Source: Avena insularis
Taxonomy: Eukaryota; Streptophyta; Magnoliopsida; Poales; Poaceae
Direction: 5' to 3'
NCBI GenBank assembly: GCA_023614405.1
Contig: CM042692.1
Span: 122,815,503-122,879,502 of the forward strand
DNA length: 64,000 nucleotides
A program made the translations under genes and the position numbers. How positions within the stretch are numbered: position 1 is the stretch's first letter; each line of letters begins with the position of its first letter. Of the stretch, positions 35,028 through 47,884 are shown piece after piece. The notes under the pieces were generated by a model that saw only the letters and a program-made list of their open reading frames with translations, was not told the DNA's origin and ran no database searches.

Positions 35028-35785
35028 TGAAGACCCACAAGTATAGAGGATCGCAACAGTCTTCGAGGGAAGTAAAACCCAATTTATTGATTCAACACAA
35101 GGGGAGCCAAAAAATATTTATAAGCCTTAACAACTGAGTTGTCAATTCAGCTGCACTTGGAAATAATCTTGCTTGCAGTAGTTTTATCAGTAGCAATAGT
35201 TTTGTAGTAGCAATAGAAAAGTAATAGCAGTAGTAAAATAAAGACCGTAGTAACAATTGCAGTAAACAGTAGGATTAAAGCGCGGGTGTTGCATGGACAA
35301 GACAGTTCATGTAATAATCAAGACATATGGCATTTGCAGATAAATAAGGTAAAGCATCCAAGTACTAAATAATCATAGGCATGTGTTCCATATATAGTGA
35401 TACGTGCCCGTAATGAGAAGTTGCACAACATCTTTTGTCCTGCCAGCCCGTTGTAGAGAGGCCTCAAGGGAATCTACTAGAAATTAAGATGCTCCTTTTA
35501 ATAGAGCACCGGAGCAAAGCATTAACACTCCGTGAACACATGTGATCCTCATATCATAGCCATCCCCTCCAGTTATCCCGATTTCTATCACTTCGGGGCC
35601 TCGGGTTCCGAACAACAATATGTGTATACAACTTGCAGGTAAGATAATAAGCAATAATATCATCATGAATCAATAACATGTTCAGATCTGAAATCATGGC
35701 ACTCGGGCCCTTGTGACAAGCATTAAGCATAACAAGTTGCAACAATGTCAAAAAGCACTAACAATAGATACTGGACCAAGCTTAT
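35028..35785 (-). repeat. 3' LTR of element D, partial
   Basis: Starts TGAAGACCCACAAGTATAG and runs parallel to the right LTR (46496 onward) as far as 'aacaatagatact' near 35772. The remaining ~600 bases that the right LTR shows (47275-47884) are missing here. Confidence 0.85.
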
Positions 35786-38700
35786 TGTCAACACCCGGAT
35801 TTTTAATCCCAGATGCCCGTTATGCCATACCTCGCAATCCTAGGATTACCATTTTTGCGAGACATAACAGATTGGATATCATAGTACATCATCCATTACA
35901 AACCATACATAAGGTTTTACACAAATAAGGATCTCATGATCCAGTCTTAATACAACAAGCAGCGGAAATAAAAGATAAGCGTAGCGGTGGGGTCCATCTT
36001 CAGGAGCACAGGCAAGGCTGACGAAGGCAGATAGTCCTAGTTATCATAGTCGTCCTGCTGACCATCATCTTGATAATCCCCTTCATAGTCTGGCCATGAT
36101 AATAGCCAGGGACAAAAGCCATGAGTACTCTTTAAGTACTCGCAAACTACCACTAACAAGTAGTATAATTTTAAATTAAAGTGCTAGAGCTAGGTTTAAC
36201 TATAAGGTTAAGTTTGAAACCTAAGCAGAGTTCTGAAGCAAAGAAAGATAAAGTAAAGTTCTAGAATCACTTAAGTTGGGAAGCTATCATCATAAACACA
36301 ACCCTGTTGTGGTCAAGTCAAAGTTCATCATTCATTTCAAGTTATTTAGAAAACACCTGACAACGAAACAGTATGGCCATTCCAATTGTCCATAATCATG
36401 ACGCTGCTATTCAATAGTTTGACACTCTGCAGAGGTGGTACACTTTCACCACAAGATTCGATACATCATGGGGTAACCCTGAATCATCATACTTAGTATG
36501 CAGATAATCAAACATAACCTTCCCTTTACACACCCTAGTATAAGCACCTCTCCTATGAGCATGGCCTCCCAACCATGACCATCAGTCATCTTGGGCACTG
36601 CATGGGTGGAGATCATTGAGAGGTAGCCTCAGCTCAAACCTCTCCCGTGAGGGAACTAATACTAATGCATATAAATTTCCAGCTAAGCCTTACCCAATTC
36701 TGGTAGTGTGGTTGTACGGTAAATTTGGAATGGTATCGCATCCGAATCCAACCATCAGTTTTATAAAAGGTTTAAGGCTCATGCCTCATCATTTTCATCA
36801 TCATAAACCAGTTGTGTTTCTCAACACATGTCAAAACATCTCAATAGAATGACTCATCATTCCAAGGTTTTCACAATTCATTTTCACCCATTTGTTCCCA
36901 TCTAAAGTGACTCAAGTTTTTGATCTACTCTAAAATACTAAGTTAAGAGTGTTCACTAAGGTGGAAGGATGGGATCAATCTCATGCCATAGAATGACATC
37001 TAAAGGGTTCTAAATAGGTCAAGTTTTATACTTTTTATGCTACCTTCAAAACAAGTAAAGAACTTTGTATAACCTAAGAGGGGTAAAACTTGTAACTAAG
37101 ACTTGGGGTACTAATAGTCAAAAGGGGTGTGATCAAAGCATGCTTAAGGCATCTTTGCTAAACCATCTAGTTTGATTCTAGTTTGCTAAGTACTACACTT
37201 GCAAGTACTAACTTGCAAGGGTTAATCTTGGATAGTGCTAGCTTGCTAAGGGTAGCTTGTACTGTTAATGGTGGCTTGCCTTGGTTGGTGCAGTGGTTGA
37301 AGTTTTCTTCGTCTTTGTCTTGATAGCACTCTCCTCCTCGTAATCTTGGTCGGTACTATCTTCTATACCAATACATACGAAGTAGACAATCACCAAACAA
37401 TACTTAACTAGGCTAGATAGCATTCTAAGACACACAATTTATGATATATTATCATCACAAGCATCACAAGTTTAATTCAATAGTTTCATCCTTTTTATTT
37501 TAGAAAAGTAATTTCTTCTCATTGAAATATTAACTAAAATTTAATATTCACCACCAAAATATGGGATCATGTGGACACATGTCCTCACCACATATTCTAA
37601 CATGTGGGAATGAGATTTAAAGGTTGGATCAATATTACTTTGTTTAAGTTTATTATTTAATGATTTAAAGTGACTAGAAATGCCTATATGGCATTATTTT
37701 GGTACTAGTCCAAAGTCACTGCATGTAAACCTTAATATTATTACATATTTGGATAGATCTGATGAAATGTGATTTTTGAGAGTTGGAAACAACTCAAAAG
37801 CTAACTTGGTTGATTTTATAAAAATGTTGCAAGTTGCAAAAGCTTCTATCTTCTTATTTTTATTAGGAGAGATCTATAACTCTAATTGAATTAAATCTAA
37901 CGGGCTTGGATAGATCATTTCAATACCTTTCAGACAAAATTGGTTTCATGCAATTTGTATTTCTAAAACTCTCTGAATTGATTTTCAAACTAGGGGACAG
38001 AAACTAGATTTAACTAAAAAGAAAAATCCAGATTTGAATGGGTGGGTTAGCGCGGGAAAAGAAATGGGCCGGCCCAGTGGCGCTCCAAGGCACGGGGCTC
38101 AACTGACAGGGGGTCCCGCGTGTCAGCGGCACTTAAAGCAGCAAGCTTGCAGCGTCTTTGTGGGCCGTGATTAGAATAGGAATCTCTGGTGAGGGTCGTC
38201 GTCGGCATTTAACAGGTCATTTGTAGCTCGAACCCTAGAGGCTCGGTGGGGGTCTACTGGGGCGTACCAGGGCTCCAGCAGGGTCGGCGAGGCGGGCAAA
38301 CAATGTGGAAGACGACAACAAGGTGAGGCGCGGTTGCGGCGGAGCTTGGGGTGGTCGCAATCAATGGCGCCCTTCTCCTCCTGCCGCGGCTGCTCCGGCT
38401 CCAATTCTGGCGAGGCAAAGCTCGCCTTGCTCCGGCTAGAGGTGGGTGAGGTTCAGAGAGGTGAGGGGAGTGGAATGGTGTGGGGAGAAGAGGCTGGGGA
38501 GGGCTCCTTTTATAGGCCCGACGGTGAGACCGAGCGGGATGGGCAGTCGACGGTGGCGACATGGCTACGACGGGGTAGAGGCATGGCTGCAGGTGGCGAT
38601 CGATGTGTGGTTCCCTGGCGGTGCTCTAGAACTTGAATGCGAGCGTAGGGGCGGTGGCACACGGTCTGGGCGAGGTGGCGCTCTGAGAGGCAGAGGCGGC

Positions 38701-39772
38701 GGTGTCCACAGCGAGCGGTGGCTGTGAGGCGTTGGACGGCCAGTGGGGGTGTCTGGGGTGTTCTCCAGGTCGAGGCAGAGCGGCAGGCGCGGGCTGCTGC
38801 CAAGGGGCGGTCTGTGCGAGCGGGGACCGAGCGCGCTCTAGGGGCGACACTGGCATGGTGCGATGGCACTGGGCGCGGTTTGTGCTTGGTGGTCCACTGT
38901 TGCTCTTAGCTCGGGCAAGGGATAGGGGGTGGCGGTGAGCTCCTGGCTACCTCCTAGACATGACGAGGGAAGAGGGAATGGTCTGCTGCAGCGGGGCAAG
39001 GGTTTGCTGGCGAGGCATGGCTCGGCATGGCATGGCCTGGGGACTAGGGACAAGGGAGAGGGGTGTTAGGGGTTTGGTTAGATCAAGAGGGGACAAAGGA
39101 GATAAATGAAGGTCATTTGGGGGCAAAACCCTGTAGTAAACAGTGAGCTAGGATTAGAGTAGAGATTATGCATGCCAAGTGTTTGATTAAATGGCCGCAT
39201 GAAAGAAAGTTTTGAGTTTTGGTTTCAAATTTTTTGAGTGATCTCTACTGGTGATAGGTAGTCTCTGGTTGCAAGGGTTTTGAAAGTGGAGCTCAAATAG
39301 ATGGGTTTTGAAATAGGAGTGATCTATGCATATGCATTAGATTCAATTTTAAACTGTCATTTAAAATAGTTAACAGAATGTTTTTAGCAGATCAAAAGGT
39401 GGGCCTTGGTACCTCATTATGTGTACTAGCAAGGGGTGCAAAGATCAAGAATTGTTTCTGTTAAGTTTTGAGTACTAGGAATAGCCAAAGTAGGCATGAG
39501 AGTTAAATTTGCCAAATGACCATTCCTCCTTTTTAATTCTTTTTGATTTGATTTTCTTTAGGAATGTTTGGGAATGATGTAGATGATGTTTAAATCACCT
39601 AAGAAACATTTTACAAGCATTGGATCATTCAATCATGGCAATTCAAACAACTCCTATTTTAAATGCACACACATATGAATGCTTTCATTTTAAATTTGGA
39701 AAAGTTTTTGTTAACCCTATTTTTGATGATTTAGATCTTGATAAGCTTGGATTACAGTTTTGGGATGTTACA
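35786..39772 (-). mobile_element. ~4-kb solo-LTR-like block
   Basis: Starts TGTCAACACCCGGATT and ends GGGATGTTACA, so either strand gives TG..CA. The flanks are CTTAT (35781-35785) and CTTAG (39773-39777), a near-perfect 5-base duplication. On the minus strand it starts TGTAACATCCCAAAA, and a TATAAAAGG lies at 38506-38514, followed by a C-rich leader. This is the promoter layout of a very long LTR such as those of Sukkula/LARD-type elements. I see no internal repeat of its ends, no primer site and no retroelement protein. The GC-rich frames at 38171-39053 lie in the leader zone and are not called as genes. Confidence 0.65.
38506..38514 (-). promoter_or_regulatory. TATA box of the 4-kb LTR-like block
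   Basis: Minus-strand TATAAAAGG about 1.26 kb from the TGTAACATCCC end, followed by a CT-rich GC-rich leader. Confidence 0.55.
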
Positions 39773-41799
39773 CTTAGCTTATTGCTTGTCCTCAAGCAAT
39801 TTAGTTGAAAACTGAGTGCGATAAAAGAAACTTTCACGAACACATTTGCTTCATAAGGTGTATATATTCCCAACATATAATCAAATACTTAAGTAATTCA
39901 TAATACAGAGTATGCAAATAAGTTTACCCAATAGTCATGCAAGCTATGAAGAGATTACAACCCATTAATAATAAACAACATGACACATAAGGATATGCAG
40001 GATTGTAATGCTCATAAGAAGATATGATAAAGTGGTATCTCGCTTGCCTTTCTTTTTGAAGCAAAACATAAATGCCAAGGCACCTCTGAATTTTAACTGA
40101 AGAGTAGAAGTAAAAATATCAAAGATACGAGCATCAAAGTTATGTCACAATTAACTGTGTTTTGGGACAAGAACATTACACTAAGAATGACAGCTATGCT
40201 CTCGGGAAGGTGCTCAAAGAATAAATGGTGACTCAACATAAAAGTGAAAGAACAGATTTGAAAAGTTTGAAAGGCTTCCAAATGTTGAAAGTATGGTACT
40301 CATTAGCTTTGAGCTCTCATTGCCCCTATCCTAAGCATCTTGAGGTGATTAAGGTTAAAGTGACACAAATATGAGGATATGCTTGACAAGTTATAAGTTG
40401 AAAATCTCATGCCCCTTGCTTACGAGTACTGGACCTCATGCTGCAAGTTTCCACCATGATTAGGCATGGCTTAGGCTAGTCGCCCAGATGTTTCGCTAAC
40501 ACACATACAAACTCCATGAGCTTACAAGCTCCCCTTTTATTTCACACCACCGGGATCCATAAACAAAAGAACATGATATCAACTGAATAATAAGTGCAAT
40601 GTTGAAAGCGATCCCCACGATACATGGTTCTGCTAATTCACAACTTATAAAGCGCAAGCATATACGCAACATAGATGGACACAATGGTTCAAGTTTATTA
40701 AGTTCAAGAAATTAAAGTATGCCATCAAGTTCGTGAGAGCTTTACTAACTAATTTTCACATAACAAGCAAACATTTTTATTGGAAGAAAACAAAGCATAA
40801 TAAATATGCAAGGAAAAGCAATGATGCTAATAGGTAGATATGGTGGACTCTTTTTGACAACTTTTGTTTTGGGGAGTTGGATGCACGAGTAAAGCTTATA
40901 CTCAGCGCAAGTGAAGGCTAGAAATAGAAAGGGAGCGACAATAGATAGAGCAATAATTGTCATAATCATGCTTGCGACAAAACAAAATTAATAGTGGCAT
41001 AAAAGTGACACAAGAACTCTGAGGCAGAATAAATCACCGAGGCTTAACTGACTTTTTGTTTAGTCATATGCATGCGTGAGCATGTGCCAAGTCGATTCAA
41101 ATAAAACATTCAGAGGAGGATACCACAATGTCATACCAAGTTATGAATAAAACAATGCAAGCCAACATTTATATGACATGTTACAAACTATTAATGGATT
41201 GGAACTGATCATAAGAGAGAAAAACGACTAAGCATCCATTAAATAACATACACCTTACATGAACAGACTAAGCATGCTCACAATAATGAGTATATGTACA
41301 AAAATGAAAATAAATAGAGTTCATACCAGCCTCTTACCACACCTCGAGTTGTCATAAATCATCATTGCCCTTCACTTGTGTGACTTGGATAATAAGACAA
41401 AACCAAACTCCAAGGAGTCACTGAGGATTGCTGAACCCTGCGACGAACTTTACAAAACCAGAGAAGAACAACAAATATTTTTGGGTTTTCGATTTTTAAA
41501 GACAAGAACCGAAGGAAAGAGCAAATAAAGAAAAATCTTTTTGGGTTTTTCGAACAATCAAAACAAAGCTAAAAAAGGTGGAGCAAACTAAGGCTAAAAG
41601 ATAAAGAAGCAAACAAAGAGAAATAACGAAAATATTGTTGGTCTTTTGTGTTTTGGAAAGCAGAAATAAAGCAAGAACAAAAACTAAAAAGAAAGCGAAA
41701 CATGGATATGCAAAGTACCGACAGAAAATGATATGTAGATGAGTGTGATGTCAGCATACCTCCCCCAAGCTTAGGCTTTTGGCCTAAGTGGAGATCAAT
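39773..41799 (-). other. 3' noncoding internal region of element D
   Basis: About 2 kb without coding potential. Stretches such as 'tctcattgcccctatcctaa' and 'tgatatcaactg' have counterparts in element E (54540-55110) and element F (59560-60190, inverted), so D, E and F share this untranslated module. Confidence 0.7.
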
Positions 41800-42898
41800 C
41801 CCAAGCTGGCCAAGAAGGAGCGCCTCCATAATATGACGAAGAAGTGCCTTCATCCTGATACGAACTCGAGGACGCCTCGGTGTAATGTGCAGATTAGTCA
41901 TAAGAGGGTGCATCCCCCTGGTGCTGCCCGTGGAAACCAAGCAAGCGGAGCTGCTCGTCCACCTCCTCCTTGGAGCACGACCATGGCATCCTGCAAATAC
42001 TGAACAAAGTAGACTATGGCAAGGGAATTTCCCTCTCATCTCCGTCAGTAAACAACATCCTGTAAACTAAACTCTCTGTACTAGAGTTAGCAGTAGCAAA
42101 GTGATGTGTTTTCATAGTAGCAAGATCAAGCCTCTGTGGGGTTAGCACAGTATCATTAGGATCAACAGAAATTTCCAGGGCACTAACCATGCGTGCAGCA
42201 ATAATGCCCCCATAAATAGGTCCTGTAGTAGCTAGGCGGCGAGCAATGAGAGAACCAAGATTTTACTTGGTTTCATTATTAAGTGCAGCAGCAAGAAAAG
42301 CTAAATGATAATTAGAAATATTACTAGTGTTCTCCCTACCAAGAATGCTAGTGGCAAGATAGTAAGCAAAATATCTAAGAGCTGGGGGTTGAATGTTTCT
42401 TATCTTCTTGCACTGAGCTGTGCGGTCATCATCATTTGTTACACTTCAGTAGAGCTCCAGCAAATCAACGGGTCGACCTTGGATCTTCTTTACTGTCCCA
42501 GTCATGCCAATGCCTATAATGCTGCAAAATCTTTCCAATGACATGGTAATAGGCATATTATAGATTTTGAATGAAACAGTTGACCTATAAGGGGTGTTAG
42601 TGAAAGTAAAACTTTCAACAAAAGTTTTGGTGAGAATGACATATTGCTCACTCTCATCCTGCATGTAAGTGGTTAGAACAACCCTCTGAACAAGAAGTAA
42701 GAAATCATCAAGGATCCCTGCAGCTTGCAAAAAGGCAAAACAAGGGAAGGTAGATGGGTGAGCATCTCCCTCATTGCCAAAGCGCGGCGCAATAACATCT
42801 TCATTATATGATGGCCTAAATTGAGAAGCTGATCTCGAAGGCCTTGCCTTCCTGGGTGTGTCTCTCTCAAATACTTCTCCAAAAGTGTGGTTGTTCAT
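41800..42898 (-). pseudogene. ATHILA-ORF-like protein of element D
   Basis: The open part 42446-42898 (150 residues) has 'FTFTNTPYRSTVSFKIYNMP' and 'TMSLERFCSIIGI'. After a stop near 42444 the frame continues with 'ALRYFAYYLATSILGREN', then 'NLGSLIARRLATTGPIYGG'. This combination recalls the plant retrotransposon ATHILA ORF-1 family (PF03078). Further stops lie downstream. The role of the family is not known. Its position downstream of protease, with no pol between, is consistent with loss of RT and integrase by deletion. Confidence 0.65.
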
Positions 42899-43767
42899 CT
42901 CCCCTTTTCTGAAATTTTAGACAACCATCACAAATAATAATTGCAAAGTGATTACATAATGAAAGGAACTACTTATAGGGACTTGTAAGAGGCCTAAACA
43001 TGCATCAAAACAATTTCTCTAAGCAAAGAACAAGCATGCAAACTCACATAACCTGTCACCTATAGTAGGAAAATACTCAAGATAAAAACCACTAATCACA
43101 AATCTACTTGGACAAGCGGAGGAGTCACATACCGGAGAACAAATGCTCCAAATCTCAGCAGCAAAGGTGGGTTGAGCAAGGAGATCGAAAATCGCGAACA
43201 AGAACAGCAAGAACACGGGTTTGAGCAATGAAATGGTGTTTTCTGGAGAGTGAGAGAGAGAGAGGAGTGGCAGGTGGGAGAATAAGTGGAGGGCCAGGAG
43301 TTGCCCATACCATGGCCAGGCGCGCCCCTGGTATGGCCGCGCCACCAAGTGGTGTGCCTGCCAGGTGGGCCCCCTTGGGTCACTCCAGGTACCTCTCTGC
43401 CCCATTTTTGGCGTAAAAATTTAATATAAATTTTCTAGAATTTTCCGAGAAACTTTATTTTTTAGAAATTTCCAGGTATTGATGAATGAATGAATTTCTA
43501 GCAAAAAGATGATTTTGGAATGATGCAAAAACGAAACAAAACTAAAACTTCAGAAATTCTAAGACACTCTAATATGCGAGCAACTAACAAATAGAAAAGC
43601 AAATAAGGTGAAAGCAAAAATTAAAATAGATAAAATAAAAGTGAACAAGGATAATCATGGTGAAAACATTGTTTTATTCATTAAAAATCCCTTTGTTAAC
43701 AAGGTTGATCCGGTCTTGTTACCAAAACAATTTTATATGAAACAAAACTTTGCATTCCACTAAATGA
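42899..43767 (-). other. Noncoding gap in element D where pol is expected
   Basis: No RT, RNase H or integrase motif in any frame. Contains a GC-rich stretch (43290-43400) and an AT-rich stretch with several 'gaatttct' repeats. The pol genes of an autonomous relative would lie here. Confidence 0.6.
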
Positions 43768-44829
43768 TTATGTTACCTCAACCCTGATAGCAATAGTCCC
43801 AATCATAATAGTTTCATAGTTTTCTCGTGCTATGGGACAATATATTTCTCTAACTTGGATGCCCTCAATATTTTCAATAGAATTTAAGCCATAAGTCTTA
43901 TCAATATTATTGGGGAAATAGATAGTATGCTCCTTGTCATTAACATTAAAAGTTACCTTTCCTTGATTACAATTAATGTCAGCACCTGCAGTATTAAGAA
44001 AAGGTCTCCCAAGAATAATAGACATATTATCATCTTCAGGCATTTCAAGCACAACAAAGTCAGTTAATATCAAGGAATTATGAGCCACTTGAACAGGAAC
44101 ATCCTCACATATACCAACAGGAATAGTAGTAGATTTATCAACCATTTGCAAAGATATATCAGTTGGTATCAATTTTTCCAATTGAAGTCTCTTGTAGAGA
44201 GAAAAAGGCATAACACTAACTCGTGCTCCCAAATCACACAAAGCAGTTCTAACATAATTACTTTTAATAGAACATGGAATAGTTGGAATCCCTAGGTCTC
44301 CAAGTTTCTTTGGAACCTTACCATTGAAAGAATAACTAGCAAGTAAAGTAGAAATTTCCTCATTAGGAATCTTCCTTTTATTAGAGACAATATCCTTCAT
44401 ATACTGTGAATAAGGAGGCAATTTAATAGCATCAGTTAAAGGAATTTGCAAAAATAAAGGTTTCATCCACTCACAAAACTTGTTATAGTGTTCTTCTTCC
44501 TTTGACTTGTGTTTCTTATCAGGAAAAGGCATTGGTTTTTGAACCCAAGGCTCTCTTTCACTACCATGTTTCTTAGCAACAAAATCTTCCTTAGTGTACT
44601 TAGTATTCTTAGTGTGCCTTTCAGGTTCTTCTTCAACTTCTTCTTTATCAGGAGCATCATTATTATCATTACCACTTTCAGTTTTAGCATCAGAGACATA
44701 TATACTATTAGGATTTTTAGCAGGTTCAGAAGATTCTGCAACTGTTTTATGTTTCTTTTTATTTCTCTTAGAAGAAGTACCACTATTTTCAATTTGTTGA
44801 GAATCCTGCTCAATTCTTTTAGGATGTCC
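43768..44829 (-). pseudogene. Protease region of element D
   Basis: 254 residues open from 44532, with charged sequence upstream. The aspartic protease core reads 'ALCDLGARVSVMPFSLYKRL', where plant Athila-type elements usually have a D-L-G-A motif, and 'MSIILGRPFLNTAGADINCN' marks the second conserved block. The frame ends at a stop at 43768 and no pol domain follows. A stop near 44828 separates it from the gag linker. Confidence 0.85.
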
Positions 44830-46406
44830 CTAAGGATATGGAGGATCCTGAGTGGAAGCACCACTCCTAGTTCTAATTTCATAAGCATGTTTTTCTTTAG
44901 AAGCATTAACTAGCAAATCCTTTTGTACTTTAATAAGCTGATCAATTTGAGTTTGAACCATTTGGAAATGTTTAACAAGCATTTTAACATCATTGGAGGT
45001 TCTTTCCACAAGATCTCTCAACTCATTAATAGCTCTAGAGTTTTCCATTAAATGATTCTACACTCTTTTATTAAAATTATCTTGCTTAACAACAAAGATA
45101 TCAAATTCTTCTAAGCATTGATCAGGAGGTTTAGAATAAGGAATATCACCCTCATCAAAATGTTGGAGAGAGTGTATGAGTGGGAGATTGGCTTAGATAA
45201 TTCTTCTATGGGAGGTAAATTCTTTACATCTTCAGATTTAATACCGTTCTCCTTAAGAAATTTCTTAGCCTCCTTCATCACTTCATCATTTAGTTCAATA
45301 ACTCCCCTCTTCTTTGGTGTTGGTGTTGGCTCAGGTGTAGTTGACTCAGGTGAAGTACAGTCATCATAATTCTTGCTTATTTTAGCCATTAATTCCTCAG
45401 CTTCTTGGGTAGTTCTCTTCCTGAAAACACAATCAGCACAACTATCCAGGTATGACCTAGATTCATCAGTTAGTCCATTATAATATATATCAAGAAGCTC
45501 ATTTTTAGGTAATGGACATCCAGGCTGTGCGTGAATTAGAGCACAAAACCTTGCCCATGATTCAGGCAATATCTCCTTTGCTCCCTGTTTAAAATCAAAA
45601 AGTTCTTGCAAAATGGCATGTCGAGCACTAGGAGGGAAATATTTCTGAAAGAAAGTATCAATCAAACAATCAGGGATATCAATAGATCCAGGAGGTAAAT
45701 TATTAAACCAAGCTTTAGCTTCTTCTTTCAGTGAAAAAGGGAAAATTTAAGGAACAAAGTAGGTGTGCATCTTAATATCATCAGAAAATAGGCCACTCAT
45801 GGTAGAAAGCTCAGTCATATGTGCTATAGCACTTTCATTTTTAGTCCCACAAAAAGGTTCTTTCTCAACAATGGTTATGTAAGATAAATCAAGAGAGAAA
45901 TCATAATCCTTATCTTTAATGTTTATGGGAGATGTAGCAAACTTAGCATTAGGAGATAATTTAGGTTTAACAGTACGTCTCTCAAGAAGACTCTTAATAG
46001 CACTTGTACCATGAGTGTTTTGACATTATTCAATAATTTCATCAGTCGTTTCAATATAACCGTGATCAATATCGTAGCTCTCTCTAGACTCAGGTGAACT
46101 AACAGGTGTAGTAGTATCTTCATTAGGAGTTTCAGTGTTTCCAACTATAGTTCTAGCAATTGTAGCATCTAGGAAAGGACCTAATGAACCACTCTTATCA
46201 AGCACAGTAGAAGCAACATCATAAGTATCAGAAGCAATTTTAGATTCAGCAGAAGTAGCAGTAGGTGTAGCATGTGTATGTGATGGTGGTGTAAGGAGCT
46301 TACTCATCACAAATGGTGAATCAAGAGCAACAGAGGTGTTCAGAGCTGTACCTCTCCTTGTAGTGGATGGTAATGTAGGAACTTTTCCATCACGAGTTTT
46401 ACCCAT
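44830..46406 (-). pseudogene. gag region of element D
   Basis: The N-terminal part is 46026-46406 (MGKTRDGKVPTLPSTTRRG). A broken middle retains EEAKAWFNNLPPGSI, the conserved Athila-type gag signature, just upstream of a good frame at 45111-45665 ('FFQKYFPPSARHAILQELFD', 'SWARFCALIHAQPGCPLP'), the Retrotrans_gag-like domain. A short helical segment at 44830-45048 (DLVERTSNDVKMLVKHFQM) leads into protease. Several stops and frameshifts. Confidence 0.85.
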
Positions 46407-46467
46407 GATGAATGGATAGCAGCGAACAATAATGATTACATGTGAACTTTATAAATAGAGCTATGCT

Positions 46468-46484
46468 CCCCGGCAACGACGCCA
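46468..46484 (-). other. Primer-binding site of element D
   Basis: Plus strand CCCCGGCAACGACGCCA, so minus TGGCGTCGTTGCCGGGG. It differs by one base from the Asp-tRNA-type site seen in element E (58104-58120). Confidence 0.85.
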
Positions 46485-46495
46485 GAAAATAGTCT

Positions 46496-47884
46496 TGATG
46501 AACTACAAGTATAGGGGATCACAACAGTCTTCGAGGGAAGTAAAATCCAATTTATTGATTCGACACAAGGGGAGCCAAAGAATATTTATAAGCCTTAACA
46601 ACTGAGTTGTCAATTCAGCCGCACATGGAAACAATCTTTCTTGCAGTAGTTTTATCAGTATCAACAGTTTTGTAGTAGCAATAGCAAAGTAATAGAAGTA
46701 GTAAAATAAAGACAGTAGTAACAATTGCAGTAAACAGTAGGATTAAAGCGCGGTAGGCATAGGGATGGATGGACGGGCGTTGCATGGACAAGACAATTCA
46801 TGTAATAATCAAGATATATGGCATTTGCAGATAAATAAGGTAAAGCATCCAAGTACTAAATAATCATAGGCATGTATTCCATATATAGTCATACATGCTC
46901 GTAATGAGAACTTGCACAACATCTTTTGTCCTGCCAGTCCGTTGCAGCGGGGCCTCAAGGGAATCTACTGGCAATTAAGGTGCTCCTTTTAATAGAGCAC
47001 TGAAGCAAAGCATTAACACTCCGTGAACACACGTGATCCTCATATCATAGCCATCCCCTCTAGTTATCTCGATTTCTATCACTTCGGGGCCTCAGGTTTC
47101 GGACAACAATATGTGTATATAACTTGCAGGTAAGATCATAAAAAATAATATCATCATGAATCAATAACATGTTCAGATATGAAATCATGGCACTCGGGCC
47201 CCAGTGACAAGCATTAAGCATAACAAGTTGCAACAATGTCAAAAGCACTAACAATAGATACTAGGCACCATGCTCTAACAATCTGATGCAATTACATGAA
47301 CAATCTCATCCAATCCCTACCATCCCCATAGCCTACTTCGGGGGATTACTCACTCATGGATGGGGGAGTCATGGATGGTTGATGGAGAAGCGTTGGTGAT
47401 GATGATGGCGATGATCTCCTCTAGTTCCCTGTCCCGGCAGGGTGCCAGAACGGAGTTTCTGGTTTTGAATCGCGGTTTCTGATGGAGGTGGCGTAGCGGA
47501 ACTCTATTCTGAAAAACGTTGATCCCCCCTCTATTTTTAGGTCAAAGGGCTTATATAGGCGAAAAGAGAGGTCGAAGCAAAGTCCAAGGCGGCCACACCA
47601 CCTCCTGGCACGGCCTGGCCTCACCCGCACGGCCAGGTGGTGTGGGCCCCTCATGGCCCCACTCCATCTCATCTTTTGGCTTTGTGAGTCTTCTGGTAAA
47701 ATAGTAGTTTTGTGATATTTTATCGGATTTTTCCTGAAAGTTGATTTCCTGGACAAAAACGAGACACCAAAGAAATTATGCTAAAAACAACGTTAGTTCG
47801 CATTACTTGTATCCAAATCACACAAATTAGAGAAGAAACAATAACAAAAGTGTTCGGGAAAGTAGATACGTTTTGGATGTATCA
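46496..47884 (-). repeat. 5' LTR of element D
   Basis: 1389 bases from TGATGAACTACAAG to GGATGTATCA. Minus-strand TATATAAG at 47550-47557. A GATGAT-rich stretch lies near 47390-47415. From the TATA box to the PBS-proximal end it closely follows the LTR of element E; its first ~300 bases (47590-47884) do not. Confidence 0.92.

Larger units (their letters stand above)
35028..47884 (-). mobile_element. Athila-lineage LTR retrotransposon (element D), non-autonomous, damaged
   Basis: The right (5') LTR is 46496-47884. The tRNA-Asp-type primer site follows at 46468-46484, separated from the LTR by 11 bases. Gag and protease lie at 43768-46406 and an ATHILA-ORF-like region at 41800-42898, but no RT, RNase H or integrase is found. 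The left (3') LTR survives only as 35028 to about 35785, its inner end lost, next to the 35786-39772 insertion. Flanks are CTGTT (35023-35027) and CTATT (47885-47889), a target duplication with one mismatch. It would need enzymes from a related element to move. LTR style matches the Sabrina/WHAM group of Triticeae; the exact family is uncertain. Confidence 0.85.

Noticed and set aside
38171..39053. Several overlapping ORFs of 70-120 residues on both strands
   Set aside because: GC-rich leader of the LTR-like block. Frames are open on both strands from composition, with low-complexity Arg/Pro/Ser products.
42899..43767. Remnant RT or integrase of element D
   Set aside because: No YxDD, DDE or zinc motif in any frame.
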